A DNA stretch of 64,000 nt from Pseudomonadota bacterium (GCA_013285445.1 CP053448.1:1364001-1428000); one strand, 5' to 3'. Shown: positions 17,837 to 26,232, counted from the stretch's first letter. Notes: generated from the letters alone by a model not told the origin. Program-made: numbers and translations.

Positions 17837-19008
17837 GGCCGATAACGCGCCTTGATGATGTCGATGACCGTTTCAGCGATTCGGTCGACCTGGGCGTCAT
17901 CGACGATCAGCGGCGGCAGCAGGCGTACGGTGTTGCCGCGGGTGACGTTGATGATCACGCCGCGCTCCAGCGCATCGGCCTTCAGCGCGGCGCATTCCCG
18001 ATCGAGCTCGATTCCGACCATCAGACCGCGACCGCGGATCTCCGTTACGGCGGGATGCCGGGCGAGTCCGTCACGCAGCGTGTCGACCAGGCGTGTGCCA
18101 GCGGCTTCGGCACGCGCGCCGATGGCCTCATCGCGCATGATCGCAATCACCTCCAGCGCTGCCCGGCAGGCGAGCGGATTGCCGCCGAACGTGGTGCCGT
18201 GGCTGCCCGGCTTCATCAGGCCGGCGACCGATTCGCTGGCCATGCAGGCGGCGACCGGCATCCCGTTGCCGAGCGCCTTGGCGACCGTCATGACGTCCGG
18301 TTTCAGGCCGTCAACGTGGTGATGTGCAAACCAGCGTCCGGTGCGGTTCATGCCGCACTGGATTTCGTCGAGGATCAGCAGCACGCCATGGCGGCGGCAG
18401 GCTTCGGCCAGGCGCGCCAGTTCGCCATCGGGAAACGGTCGCACACCCCCTTCACCCTGGACCGGTTCGATCAGGACGGCCGCGGCATCCGGTGTGGCCG
18501 CCAGCGCCTCTTCAACGGGACGGGCCTGGCCGAAGGGCACGCGCACAAAGCCGTCGACCAGCGGCTCGTACCCGGCCTGGATGGCGCGGTTGCCCGAGGC
18601 GCTCAGTGCGGCCAGGGTGCGGCCGTGAAAGCCGTTCTCGGCGACGATGACGCGGGGCAGGGCAATGCCCCGGGCGTGGCCGTGCAGGCGGGCCAGCTTG
18701 AGTGCGCACTCGACCGCCTCGGCGCCGGAATTGGCGATGAAGGCGCGGTCCATGCCGCTGATGGCAGCCAGCTCGGCGCCCAGGCGCTCCTGCAGCGGCA
18801 GCTCGACGATATTGGCGGTATGCAGCAGGGTTGCCGCCTGCTCGGCGATTGCACGGGCCAGGCGCGGGTGGGCGTGACCGATGGCGCATACGCCGATCCC
18901 GCTGATGGCATCGAGGTAGCGAACGCCCTGGTCATCGATCAGCCACGCGCCCTCGCCGCGAACGGCGCGCACGGGCATGCGGACATAGGTGTCGAACAGC
19001 GAGGACAT
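17833..19008 (-). CDS. argD: Acetylornithine aminotransferase family (class III PLP aminotransferase)
   Basis: The enzyme has 391 residues, typical of ArgD. PLP-binding features include IANSGAEAVECALKLAR, FHGRTLAALSASGN, LILDEIQCGMNRTG (the Asp contacting the pyridine nitrogen) and the Schiff-base lysine in TVAKALGNGMP. It probably transaminates N-acetylornithine or N-succinyl-diaminopimelate in arginine and lysine synthesis. No other arg gene is nearby, so a related activity (succinylornithine or GABA type) cannot be excluded. It is cotranscribed with the downstream ABC ATPase by a 4-base overlap. Confidence 0.85.
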   Translation of the reverse strand: MSSLFDTYVRMPVRAVRGEGAWLIDDQGVRYLDAISGIGVCAIGHAHPRLARAIAEQAATLLHTANIVELPLQERLGAELAAISGMDRAFIANSGAEAVECALKLARLHGHARGIALPRVIVAENGFHGRTLAALSASGNRAIQAGYEPLVDGFVRVPFGQARPVEEALAATPDAAAVLIEPVQGEGGVRPFPDGELARLAEACRRHGVLLILDEIQCGMNRTGRWFAHHHVDGLKPDVMTVAKALGNGMPVAACMASESVAGLMKPGSHGTTFGGNPLACRAALEVIAIMRDEAIGARAEAAGTRLVDTLRDGLARHPAVTEIRGRGLMVGIELDRECAALKADALERGVIINVTRGNTVRLLPPLIVDDAQVDRIAETVIDIIKARYRP

Positions 19009-19088
19009 GGCCGGCCTATTCTATGCGACCGGCCCGTCAACCGGCACCGTATCGGGACGCCGGTTCAGACGGATGTCCGGCAGCGCGA

Positions 19089-19670
19089 TTACTGGCGCAG
19101 CTGTCTGGCGGCAAAGTCCCAGTTGACCAGCTGCCAGAAATTGTCGACATACTTCGGTCGCGCGTTGCGATAGTCGATGTAGTAAGCGTGCTCCCAGACA
19201 TCGCAGGTCAGCAGCGGCGTGGCATCGCCGGTCAGGGGCGTTTCGGCATCGTCGGTGTTGACCACCGCCAGCTTGCCGTCGGGATGCTGCACCAGCCAGG
19301 TCCAGCCCGATCCGAAATTGCCGACCGCACTGTCGGAGAAGGTCTGCTTGAACTCGTCGAACGAGCCGAAGTCGCGCTCGATCAGCTCGGCCAGCTTGCC
19401 GTCGGGACGGCCACCGCCGTTGGGGCTGAGGCAGTTCCAGTAGAAGGTGTGGTTCCACACCTGGGCGGCATTGTTGAACAGCCCGCCGGAGGCGCTGCGA
19501 ATGATGTCCTCGAGTGACCGGTTTTCGTGTTCGGTGCCCTCGATCATGCCGTTGAGCTTGTCGACGTAAGTCTGGTGGTGCTTGCCGTAGTGATATTCGA
19601 GGGTCTCGGCCGAGATATGCGGCTCCAGCGCGTCCTTGGCGTAGGGCAACTCGGGAAGGGTGAATGCCAT
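19089..19670 (-). CDS. sodB: Superoxide dismutase [Fe]
   Basis: The protein has 193 residues and no signal peptide, so it is cytoplasmic. It converts superoxide to oxygen and hydrogen peroxide. The metal ligands are visible: H in EYHYGKHHQTYV, H in QVWNHTFYW, and D and H in DVWEHAYYIDYRN. The residues FNNAAQVWNHTFYWNCLSP and GSGWTWLV favour the iron rather than the manganese class. AGGAGAG at good spacing precedes the ATG. Confidence 0.95.
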   Translation of the reverse strand: MAFTLPELPYAKDALEPHISAETLEYHYGKHHQTYVDKLNGMIEGTEHENRSLEDIIRSASGGLFNNAAQVWNHTFYWNCLSPNGGGRPDGKLAELIERDFGSFDEFKQTFSDSAVGNFGSGWTWLVQHPDGKLAVVNTDDAETPLTGDATPLLTCDVWEHAYYIDYRNARPKYVDNFWQLVNWDFAARQLRQ

Positions 19671-19732
19671 TGGGTCTCTCCTCGCTTGTTTTGATGGGGA
19701 TCAATTCTAATATGACCCCGATGACGAGATGT

Positions 19733-20362
19733 TCAAGGATGCTCATCCATTTCCTGCTCGAGCGCTTCGAGCTGCCGCCAGCGATTGGCGATGGCGCAGA
19801 ACAGCGCCGCCGTGCGTTCGGTATCGTAGGCGGCCGAGTGGGCCTGGTTCTTGTCCCAGGCCAGGCCGGCAGCGGTCACGGCCCGGGCCAATACGGTCTG
19901 GCCGTAGGCCATGCCGCCGAGGGTGGCGGTATCGAAGCAGCTGAAGGGATGAAACGGATTGCGCTTGTAGCTGCAGCGCGCAATGGCCGCGTTCAAGAAG
20001 CCGAGGTCGAAGTGAGCGTTGTGCCCGACCAGAATCGCCCGCTTGCACCCGGACGAACGCAAACGCTGGCGGACCGGCAAGAACAGTTCCTTCAGGGCAC
20101 GCTGTTCGGGTACAGCCGGGCGCAGCGGATGGTCAGGACGGATCCCGTTGAATTCGAGCGCGGCTTGTTCGATATTGGCACCTTCGAACGGTTCGATATG
20201 ACGCATCATGACCTCGTCGGGGGCCAGCCAGCCGTCGTCGTCCATGTCGATGATGCACACGGCCAGCTCAAGCAGGGCGTCGGTACGGGCATTGAATCCG
20301 CCGGTTTCGACATCGACCACAACCGGAAGGAAGCCGCGGAAACGGCCGGCGATCGGAGACAT
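19733..20362 (-). CDS. rnt: Ribonuclease T
   Basis: RNase T is a DEDDh 3'–5' exoribonuclease that finishes tRNA and 5S/23S rRNA 3' ends. Motifs are [10 protein letters not shown] (D, E), [12 protein letters not shown] (D) and [13 protein letters not shown] (H, D). [19 protein letters not shown]-like [12 protein letters not shown] and [13 protein letters not shown] are strongly family-specific. I start at the ATG at 20362 (209 residues), which aligns with the known N-terminus. An in-frame TTG lies 18 bases upstream. No clear ribosome site distinguishes them. Confidence 0.94.
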   Translation of the reverse strand: MSPIAGRFRGFLPVVVDVETGGFNARTDALLELAVCIIDMDDDGWLAPDEVMMRHIEPFEGANIEQAALEFNGIRPDHPLRPAVPEQRALKELFLPVRQRLRSSGCKRAILVGHNAHFDLGFLNAAIARCSYKRNPFHPFSCFDTATLGGMAYGQTVLARAVTAAGLAWDKNQAHSAAYDTERTAALFCAIANRWRQLEALEQEMDEHP

Positions 20363-20428
20363 TGAATTGAATTTGACCAAAAGTCCAGCATAATGCAGGC
20401 CGGCTCATTTGACCACCGGGAGCATGTC

Positions 20429-21277
20429 ATGGGTATGTGGCGGTGCCTGGCGCTGATGCTGGCCATGCTGTCCGCGCCGGCCCCGGCGCAGGTGTTCTGG
20501 TCAGTGACCGGCGATAACGGCGCGCAAAACTGGCTGCTGGGAACGGTACACAGTGATGATCCGCGATTGCTGGAGTTTCCCGATGCCCTGATCGAGGCCA
20601 TCGGCGAGGCGGAGCGACTGACGCTGGAGCTGGTGCCCGATGCCGGCCTGCTGGAACGCGTTGAGCGGGCCATGCGCTACCCGGAGCCCCGTCTTGAGGC
20701 GGTCATCGGAGCGCAGCTGCACGAGCGTGTCGTCGGCCTGCTGGATGAGCACTACGGGGTCGACGAGGCCGCAGCCAGCCGCATGCGGCCCTGGGCGGCT
20801 GCCATGACGCTGTCGTTGCCACCGCCGGAAACCGGGCTGTTCATGGACCTGATGCTGTCCATGCGCGCGGGCGCAGCTGGTCTTGAAGTGTTCGCCCTGG
20901 AAACGGTGGAGGAACAGCTCGGCTTTTTCCAGGAAATCGAAGAAGCACAGCAGGTCGCGCTGCTGCGGCAGGCGGTCGAACACTACCCGGCGCTGCCCGA
21001 GCAGACCGAAGCACTGATCGGCGCCTACCAGTCGGGTGATCTGGATCGCTTGCGGGCGATGGCCCGAGCCCAGCTCGAGGGGCTCGACGAGTCGATCGTC
21101 AGCCACTTCATGCAGGCCGGTCTGGCCGAGCGCAATCACCGCATGCTCGAACGGGCCGAGCCGTTCCTGCAGGAAGGCGGGCTGATCATCGCGGTCGGTG
21201 CGCTGCACCTGAGCGGCGAGGACGGCCTGCTCGAACTGCTGCGCGCGGCCGGCTATCGAGTCACAGCCATTTACTGA
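20429..21277 (+). CDS. TraB/GumN family secreted protein
   Basis: The start at 20429 has GGGAG six bases upstream and gives 282 residues with a signal peptide (CLALMLAMLSAPAPAQ). The TraB/GumN fold is marked by WLLGTVHSDDPRLLEFPD near the N-terminus, LTLELVPD, a central GLEVFALETVEEQLGFF, and VGALHLSGEDGLLELLRAAGY at the end. These proteins are metal-dependent hydrolases related to the Tiki proteases. In bacteria the role is mostly unknown, and GumN sits in xanthan loci. Here it is a single gene, with its last bases overlapping the convergent HvfC-like gene. Confidence 0.85.
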   Translation: MGMWRCLALMLAMLSAPAPAQVFWSVTGDNGAQNWLLGTVHSDDPRLLEFPDALIEAIGEAERLTLELVPDAGLLERVERAMRYPEPRLEAVIGAQLHERVVGLLDEHYGVDEAAASRMRPWAAAMTLSLPPPETGLFMDLMLSMRAGAAGLEVFALETVEEQLGFFQEIEEAQQVALLRQAVEHYPALPEQTEALIGAYQSGDLDRLRAMARAQLEGLDESIVSHFMQAGLAERNHRMLERAEPFLQEGGLIIAVGALHLSGEDGLLELLRAAGYRVTAIY

Positions 21278-22041
21278 CGGGTACCGAGGATCACCTGTTC
21301 GTCGCGCAGCCGTTCGAGCATGGCCGCGCCGGAGCGCACGACTGCGTCTCCGTCAGCGGCCTGAAGCTCGTCGGCGATCTGTTTGAGCAGCGCCCGGCCG
21401 CTGCGGCGGGGTGATTCCTGCGCCAGTCCGAGCAGCCGGGCCGTGACTGCATTGAGCCGCATGAAGCCGACCCGATCGTTCGTGCGGCGGAACGCCGCCA
21501 GAATCAGCGGCGCGTCGAGCGGTGCTTCGGGCCGGAACGCCGGTCCGATCTCGTGCACCGGCCAGCGGTACTGCGCCACCTGCAGCGTCGGATTGAGGAG
21601 CGGGGGGCGTTCGAGCAGGTCGCCGTCGATCACCGCGCCGGCGCTGGTGGGATCGGCATGGTGGAGCCGGACCACGGTTTCCAGATACTCCCAGTGGGCC
21701 AGCTCGAAGGCGAACGGCGGCAGTCCGGCCGGCGACTGCTCCTCGATGAAGCGCACGAATTCCCGGCCGATTTCGGTAAACATGGGCGTGATGGCTTGAT
21801 GCCGGGCCATGAAATCGCGGATCAACGCGTCCCAGTCCGGGTCGTCGAGCAGGCGCCGCATGACCGGGAAGTTCTTTGCAAACAGGTTACGCAGGTTGCC
21901 GAAGAACAGCCGGCGATAGATCGCCATGCGTCGTTCCTCGATACCCTCGGGCGGCTCGACCGCCTCGGGATTGCGGATGTGGTCAGCGAACCGCTTCTGC
22001 GCGTCTGCAAGCGAGCGGGGCGGCTTCTTCTCGGCAGTCAT
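21271..22041 (-). CDS. HvfC/BufC-like (DUF2063) protein
   Basis: The start at 22041 has GGAGG nine bases upstream, giving 256 residues. The N-terminal DUF2063 domain is seen in RSLADAQKRFADHIRNPEA, RRMAIYRRLFFGNLRNLFAKNFPVMRRLL and MARHQAITPMFTEIGREFVRFIEE. The second half holds HWEYLETVVRLHHAD and NPTLQVAQYRWPVHEI. Such proteins usually pair with a DUF692 (MNIO) enzyme and recruit small cysteine-rich precursor peptides for modification. Neither a DUF692 gene nor a precursor is found in the window, so the gene is an orphan here and its role is uncertain. Confidence 0.82.
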   Translation of the reverse strand: MTAEKKPPRSLADAQKRFADHIRNPEAVEPPEGIEERRMAIYRRLFFGNLRNLFAKNFPVMRRLLDDPDWDALIRDFMARHQAITPMFTEIGREFVRFIEEQSPAGLPPFAFELAHWEYLETVVRLHHADPTSAGAVIDGDLLERPPLLNPTLQVAQYRWPVHEIGPAFRPEAPLDAPLILAAFRRTNDRVGFMRLNAVTARLLGLAQESPRRSGRALLKQIADELQAADGDAVVRSGAAMLERLRDEQVILGTRQ

Positions 22042-22129
22042 GATCGGGATCCTCCGGGCTTGCCGCCGGCTGCCGTCTCGGGGCAATGGCGGCGAATGCT
22101 CATGATTGACCGTAACACGCCGCCCGGGT

Positions 22130-22780
22130 TCAACCGGGTGGCTCGGCGTGGATCTTCTTGTCGGGCCAGCGGCACAGGTCATGGACCGGGCACTGGCCGC
22201 ACAGCGGTTTTCTGGCCTTGCAGGTGTAGCGGCCGTGCAGGATCAGCCAGTGATGGGCGTTTTTCACATAGTGCGCCGGGACCCGCTTGAGCAGTCCCTT
22301 CTCGACGGCCAGCGGCGTCTTGCCGGGGGCCAGGCCGGTGCGGTTGGCCACCCGGAAGATGTGGGTGTCGACCGCCATGGTCGGCTGGCCGAAGGCGGTA
22401 TTGAGGACGACGTTCGCCGTTTTTCTGCCCACCCCGGCCAGCGCCTCGAGTTCGGCCCGACTGCCGGGCACCTGGCCGGCGTGGCGCTCGACCAGGTCGC
22501 GGCAGGTGCGCATGACGTTGCGGGCTTTTGAGTTGTACAGCCCGATGGTCTTGATGTATTCCCTGAGGCTGTCTTCGCCCAGCGCCAGGATCTGGTCGGG
22601 TGTGCGGGCCACTTTGAACAGGCGCCGGGTGGCCTTGTTGACGCCCACATCAGTGGCCTGGGCCGACAGGATCACCGCGATCAGGAGCTCGAACGGGCTG
22701 GAGAATTCGAGTTCCGTGGTCGGTGACGGATTGATTTCGGCCAGTCGCCGAAAGAAGGTCTCCCGGTCGGCGGCGTTCAT
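22130..22780 (-). CDS. nth: Endonuclease III
   Basis: Endonuclease III is a base-excision repair DNA glycosylase/AP lyase that removes oxidised pyrimidines. The 216-residue protein has the helix-hairpin-helix LAGVGRKTANVVLNTAF with the catalytic lysine, the catalytic aspartate in MAVDTHIFRVANRTG, and the C-x6-C-x2-C-x5-C [4Fe-4S] site in CKARKPLCGQCPVHDLC. It overlaps rnfE by 4 bases and ends the rnf transcription unit, as in many gammaproteobacteria. Confidence 0.97.
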   Translation of the reverse strand: MNAADRETFFRRLAEINPSPTTELEFSSPFELLIAVILSAQATDVGVNKATRRLFKVARTPDQILALGEDSLREYIKTIGLYNSKARNVMRTCRDLVERHAGQVPGSRAELEALAGVGRKTANVVLNTAFGQPTMAVDTHIFRVANRTGLAPGKTPLAVEKGLLKRVPAHYVKNAHHWLILHGRYTCKARKPLCGQCPVHDLCRWPDKKIHAEPPG

Positions 22781-23472
22781 TGGGCAGAGTCCCTGACCGG
22801 CGTATCCGCTGCTTGCGCCGATGCAGCGGCCGCGCGCGGGCGATTGACGATGAACTGACGCAGCGCAACGAGCAGTCCCAGACCGATAAACGCCCCCGGC
22901 GGCAGCATTGCAAGCAGAAAACCGTCATCGAACGGCAGCACGCGCAAGGTCAGGCCGGTGCCGGCCGGCCCGAACAGCATGTCGGCGCCTGAAAACAGTG
23001 TGCCATTGCCGACTACTTCGCGCCCGGCGCCGAGCACCATCAGCACGGCGGTGAAGCCGGCGCCCTGGGCCAGTGCATCGTGCAGGGTGGGGCGCAGCGG
23101 CTGCTTCGAGGCAAACGACTCGGCGCGCGCCAGAATCGTACAGTTGGTGACGATCAATGGCACAAAAATACCCAGGGTGCGGCTCAGGTCGTGCAGCCAG
23201 GCCTGCATGACCAGGTCAATGGCCGTGACCGCGGTGGCGATAACCAGCACGAACACCGGGATGCGGATTTCCGGGCGCAGCCATCCTCGCAACAGCGAGA
23301 CCGTCAGTCCGGTGACCACCAGCACCAGTATCGTCGCCAGACCGAGACCAAGCCCGTTGATTGCCGTGTTCGATACCGCCAACAGCGGGCACAGCCCGAG
23401 CAACTGGACCAGCCCCGGGTTGTTATCCCACAGTCCGTCACGCCAGATTGCTTTCGGGTTTGGTTCGGTCAT
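22777..23472 (-). CDS. rnfE: Rnf complex subunit RnfE (RsxE)
   Basis: This 231-residue integral membrane subunit belongs to the ion-translocating ferredoxin:NAD oxidoreductase. About six hydrophobic helices are present. The family motifs NNPGLVQLLGLCPLLAVSN near the start and PLIVTNCTILARAESFA mid-protein include the two conserved cysteines that bind the intramembrane Fe–S centre shared by RnfA and RnfE. It overlaps rnfG and nth by 4 bases on either side, so the three genes form one coupled unit. Confidence 0.95.
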   Translation of the reverse strand: MTEPNPKAIWRDGLWDNNPGLVQLLGLCPLLAVSNTAINGLGLGLATILVLVVTGLTVSLLRGWLRPEIRIPVFVLVIATAVTAIDLVMQAWLHDLSRTLGIFVPLIVTNCTILARAESFASKQPLRPTLHDALAQGAGFTAVLMVLGAGREVVGNGTLFSGADMLFGPAGTGLTLRVLPFDDGFLLAMLPPGAFIGLGLLVALRQFIVNRPRAAAASAQAADTPVRDSAQ

Positions 23473-24101
23473 GAGTCTTCGGGATTCCCGGTCACTGCCC
23501 GTTCGAACAGTGCATCCTTGTCGGCCTCGAAGGCTTGCAGCGCCCGTTTGATCGCGTCAATGACCGCCGCCGAGGTGATCGTGGCGCTTGACAGGGTATC
23601 GAATGTCCCGCCGCGGCGGTCCGGCGCCCAGCTCTCGTCCGGCGGATCGCCCAGCGAACGACCGGCAAACTGCTCGATCCAGTCGGACTTGCCCCGCTCG
23701 ATCCTGTCGCCGAGTCCGGGGGTTTCACGATGCTCGATGACGCGCACTCCAAGTACCGTGCCGTCCATATCGACAGCCAGCAGCAGGCGGATGTCGCCGC
23801 TGTAGCCCCTGGATGTGACCACATCGATGACCGCCGAGGCCGGAACACCGCCGCTGCGGGCCAGGTGGACAGTCGCCGGATGGGCCAGGCCGGGAACGCG
23901 CAGCCGGGCGGTGTCGGCAGCCAGATCGTTGTCATAGCTGTCTGCCTCGAGCATGGCAGATACCGCCGCCAGCGCCCGGCGCTGCTGCTCGCGCTCGATG
24001 CGATCGTCGGTCAGCTCATTGAGCCCGGCCAGGATCACCGCCGCCGCCAGGCCGGCAGCGACCAGCATCATGGCGGGTTGCAACAGCGATCGATCGGCCA
24101 T
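23469..24101 (-). CDS. rnfG: Rnf complex subunit RnfG (covalent FMN)
   Basis: RnfG carries a covalently bound FMN on the periplasmic face. The start at 24101 gives 210 residues with one N-terminal membrane anchor (PAMMLVAAGLAAAVILAGL). The FMN-attachment region is DTLSSATITSAAV, where the threonine of the S-A-T motif is the expected linkage site. GYSGDIRLLLAVDMDGTVLGVRVIEHRETPGLGD is also typical. An upstream in-frame extension of 42 residues is unlikely. rnfG is separated from rnfD by about 2.4 kb of foreign genes. Confidence 0.9.
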   Translation of the reverse strand: MADRSLLQPAMMLVAAGLAAAVILAGLNELTDDRIEREQQRRALAAVSAMLEADSYDNDLAADTARLRVPGLAHPATVHLARSGGVPASAVIDVVTSRGYSGDIRLLLAVDMDGTVLGVRVIEHRETPGLGDRIERGKSDWIEQFAGRSLGDPPDESWAPDRRGGTFDTLSSATITSAAVIDAIKRALQAFEADKDALFERAVTGNPEDS

Positions 24102-24132
24102 GCCTTCGGCACCTGATTGCCCATGAGCCTGC

Positions 24133-24162
24133 ATTGTAGGGGATCGGCATCGATTGCCGACA
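24133..24162 (-). promoter_or_regulatory. Candidate promoter for rnfG–rnfE–nth
   Basis: On the minus strand TGTCGG (24157–24162) and TACAAT (24133–24138) are separated by 18 bases, about 30 bases before the rnfG start. The −10 is good and the −35 weak. A local promoter would be expected because foreign genes separate rnfG from rnfD. Confidence 0.3.
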
Positions 24163-24308
24163 GACCGGCTTCGGGATTGGATAGACCCGGCTGCCAATCC
24201 GTTCAAACGCCCGCTGCAGTTCGGCATTGGCCGGGCCGGCGAGTGGAAGCAACATTGCGCGGAGAACCTGCGCGCGGCACATCCGAAACAGGCGCTGCGC
24301 CCTTGCTC

Positions 24309-25016
24309 CTACGAACAATCCCGGGCAGATGTGCCCGATGCCCTGGTGGGCGGCTCTTCGGGCGCATGATCGATCTGAATGACGGCCGGATCGTCGGCAT
24401 GATCGAGCAGCAGCCAGCATACCCGCTCCTGCCAGGCCTCGCCGAAGGCAACCTGCTGCGACGGGTCGGCCTGGCCCCGGATGACGGCCGGCATGCGTTC
24501 GCGCTGTGCGGCCGAGACCGGCAGGGTGCTGAGATCAATGCGGCCGGCAACCGTGCGGCTGGAATCGGTGCGGGTAAACCGGATGCGTTCGTCGGCCTGC
24601 GCGCCGGGGGCGAAAACAAGCAACTGCCTGCGTGAGTACCGGCCGCCGATGCCGAAAAACCCGCCCCTGCCGGCCGCGCCTGTGACCAGGGTCAGCACCT
24701 GCGCGACCACCCCGGTGGTGCCTTCGTCTTCGGGCGCCGGCATGGCGATGCGCACGCCCCCGCGCTGCGGCAGGCTGTCGGGATAGAGCGATTTCAGCGC
24801 CGAGCGCGCCAGCAGAAAAGCGCCGGCAACGGTCGGGCAGGAGTGCCCCGCCAGGCGAACGGCGTCGACGTAGTGATAGTCGATCACGCCATCGGCATTC
24901 ACCCCGAGAAATGCCGACAGCGGGTCCTGAACCCGGATGACCGGCGCCCGATCGAAGAAGGCCGGGAAGCCGGTGGCCGGATCGCACCTGAGCAGTGGCT
25001 CGCCTAAACGATCCAT
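24309..25016 (-). CDS. FmdE-like putative metal-binding protein
   Basis: The protein has 235 residues and no signal peptide. The segment YVDAVRLAGHSCPTVAGAFLLARSAL resembles the metal-binding start of FmdE-domain proteins, in which a G-H-x-C-P motif precedes a helix. A glycine-rich turn (GAAGRGGFFGIGGRYSRRQLLVF) and RIRFTRTDSSRTVAGRIDLS follow. The FmdE link is from memory and tentative. It starts 4 bases after the DUF2249 gene, so the two are one operon. That operon sits between rnfD and rnfG and may be controlled by the NsrR-like site at 25372. Function unknown. Confidence 0.6.
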   Translation of the reverse strand: MDRLGEPLLRCDPATGFPAFFDRAPVIRVQDPLSAFLGVNADGVIDYHYVDAVRLAGHSCPTVAGAFLLARSALKSLYPDSLPQRGGVRIAMPAPEDEGTTGVVAQVLTLVTGAAGRGGFFGIGGRYSRRQLLVFAPGAQADERIRFTRTDSSRTVAGRIDLSTLPVSAAQRERMPAVIRGQADPSQQVAFGEAWQERVCWLLLDHADDPAVIQIDHAPEEPPTRASGTSARDCS

Positions 25017-25020
25017 GCGG

Positions 25021-25284
25021 TCAGGAGACTCTCTGCATGTCCAGCACGACCACGCCGGGTTCGTTCAGGCGGTATTCGATGCTCAGCGCGTCGCCGAAAT
25101 GGCCGTTGAGCTGATTGAGCAGCGGCAGCGGATCGTGATCGTTGACGAAGCGCATGGTCTCGCCCGGCTGAAGCGTTTGCAGGGCAGCAAAAATGGCCGG
25201 ATGGCGGAAGCGTCGGTCGAGTCCGCGTGCATCAAAGGTGCCACCGGCCTGAATCGGCGCATCGAGAGGAGTCTGCTCGGTCAT
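25021..25284 (-). CDS. DUF2249 domain protein (TusA-like fold)
   Basis: The start at 25284 gives 87 residues with AGGAA eight bases upstream. The DUF2249 pattern is clear: FDARGLDRRFRHPAIFAAL, LQPGETMRFVNDHDPLPLLNQL and EPGVVVLDMQRV. Such proteins often occur beside hemerythrin, nitric-oxide or denitrification genes. The molecular role is unknown. It is the first gene of a two-gene operon with the FmdE-like protein. An AT-rich palindrome resembling an NsrR site lies about 90 bases upstream. Confidence 0.8.
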   Translation of the reverse strand: MTEQTPLDAPIQAGGTFDARGLDRRFRHPAIFAALQTLQPGETMRFVNDHDPLPLLNQLNGHFGDALSIEYRLNEPGVVVLDMQRVS

Positions 25285-25371
25285 TGTCGGGTTCCTGTGT
25301 CCGGATTGATGGCGTCGCGGCTTGCGGCGTCCAGTGGGGCAATCGCCGCAGCGACGCCGGACGGTTTGAAA

Positions 25372-25394
25372 TAAAAGCATATCATATACATCTA
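25372..25394 (-). promoter_or_regulatory. NsrR-like operator candidate
   Basis: The minus strand reads TAGATGTATATGATATGCTT here. It matches 16 of 22 specified positions of the NsrR consensus (two AAGATGYATTT half-sites in inverted orientation around one base). One half-site matches 9 of 11 and the other 7 of 11. It stands out in a very GC-rich setting, upstream of the DUF2249 operon. Nitric-oxide control is an inference. Confidence 0.4.
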
Positions 25395-25588
25395 TAGAAC
25401 GGCAGGCCTCGTGAAAACCATTCCGGGCTCCACTGAGCGCCTCAGCGTTAGCAGGGCTCCGGCTGTTTGCCGTCGGGCCCGTACTGTGCGTCACTCATTG
25501 CGCCGGCTCATGCCGAGTGGTGAACTGCTGCGGCCACCGGGATGAAATACAATTGGAATACGAAACGTGCAACACAGTGTAATCACGT

Positions 25589-25891
25589 ATGTCAAACATC
25601 AGCGTCCGTCTGCCGGCCGCTATCGAGCGCGGCCTCGAAGAAGAAGCCCGCCGGACGGAGCGCAACCGCTCGGATCTGGTGCGAGAGGCCGTCGGCGAAT
25701 ACCTCACGCGCAAGGAGCGGGAACGCCTGATCAACGAAATGAAGGCAGCCGCCCGCGCGCTGTACTCGAATCCGGAAGCGATCCGAGAGGGCGTCGAAAT
25801 CGCTGAGGAGGGCCTGGAAGACTGGCTCGAAAGCATTGAGCGTGAGGAACGTGCCGCCGGGATCGATGCTGCCAAAAGATGGTGGGATTGA
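25589..25891 (+). CDS. Ribbon-helix-helix (CopG-family) antitoxin
   Basis: This 100-residue protein begins with a ribbon-helix-helix DNA-binding domain: SNISVRLPAAIERGLEEEA, then RTERNRSDLVREAVGEYLTRK. A C-terminal acidic helix (EIAEEGLEDWLESIEREE) would wrap the toxin. The stop overlaps the ATG of a MazF/PemK-type toxin frame (TGATG). ACACAGTGT (25572–25580) just upstream is a possible operator, with a TACAAT −10 near 25547. The pair lies between rnfD and the DUF2249 operon on the opposite strand. Antitoxin genes of this type normally repress their own promoter. Confidence 0.85.
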   Translation: MSNISVRLPAAIERGLEEEARRTERNRSDLVREAVGEYLTRKERERLINEMKAAARALYSNPEAIREGVEIAEEGLEDWLESIEREERAAGIDAAKRWWD

Positions 25892-26232
25892 TGCGGCGCG
25901 GGCAGCTCTGGGTGGCCAGTTTCAAACCTTTTCGCGGTCGCTAAGTCGGCACGGCGCGCCCTTGCGTGATACTTCAGGCGGACTGGTTGACCTCCAAGTC
26001 CCCCGGCACGGTCATTGTGCTTCCGTTGACCTCTCAGCTCCGGGACGGCGCCGACGCCCTTCGAGTGGAAATCCCGGCCCGCGGGCGCTTGCGCCAATCC
26101 ACCTGGGTGATGGTCGACAAGATCCAGGCGCTGGATGCCGGCCGTCTCCGGCACGGGCCCCTGGGCAGTCTCGATGAATCGGAAATGGCCGTCATCGAGA
26201 GTAGACTCAAAGCGGTGTTGGGGATGGTGTAG
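25891..26232 (+). pseudogene. MazF/PemK-family toxin interrupted by an in-frame stop
   Basis: Reading from the ATG at 25891, the first 17 residues MRRGQLWVASFKPFRGR are a typical MazF/PemK start. A TAA follows at 25942–25944, and the same frame then continues with VGTARPCVILQADWL, GTVIVLPLTSQLR and RQSTWVMVDKIQALD through to 26232. The family normally has a charged residue (such as E or K) at the stop position, so one base change explains it. Length without the stop (113 residues) is normal. A reinitiated product from the GTG at 25966 would lack the first strands. The 277 bases that follow to rnfD contain nothing I can support. Confidence 0.85.
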
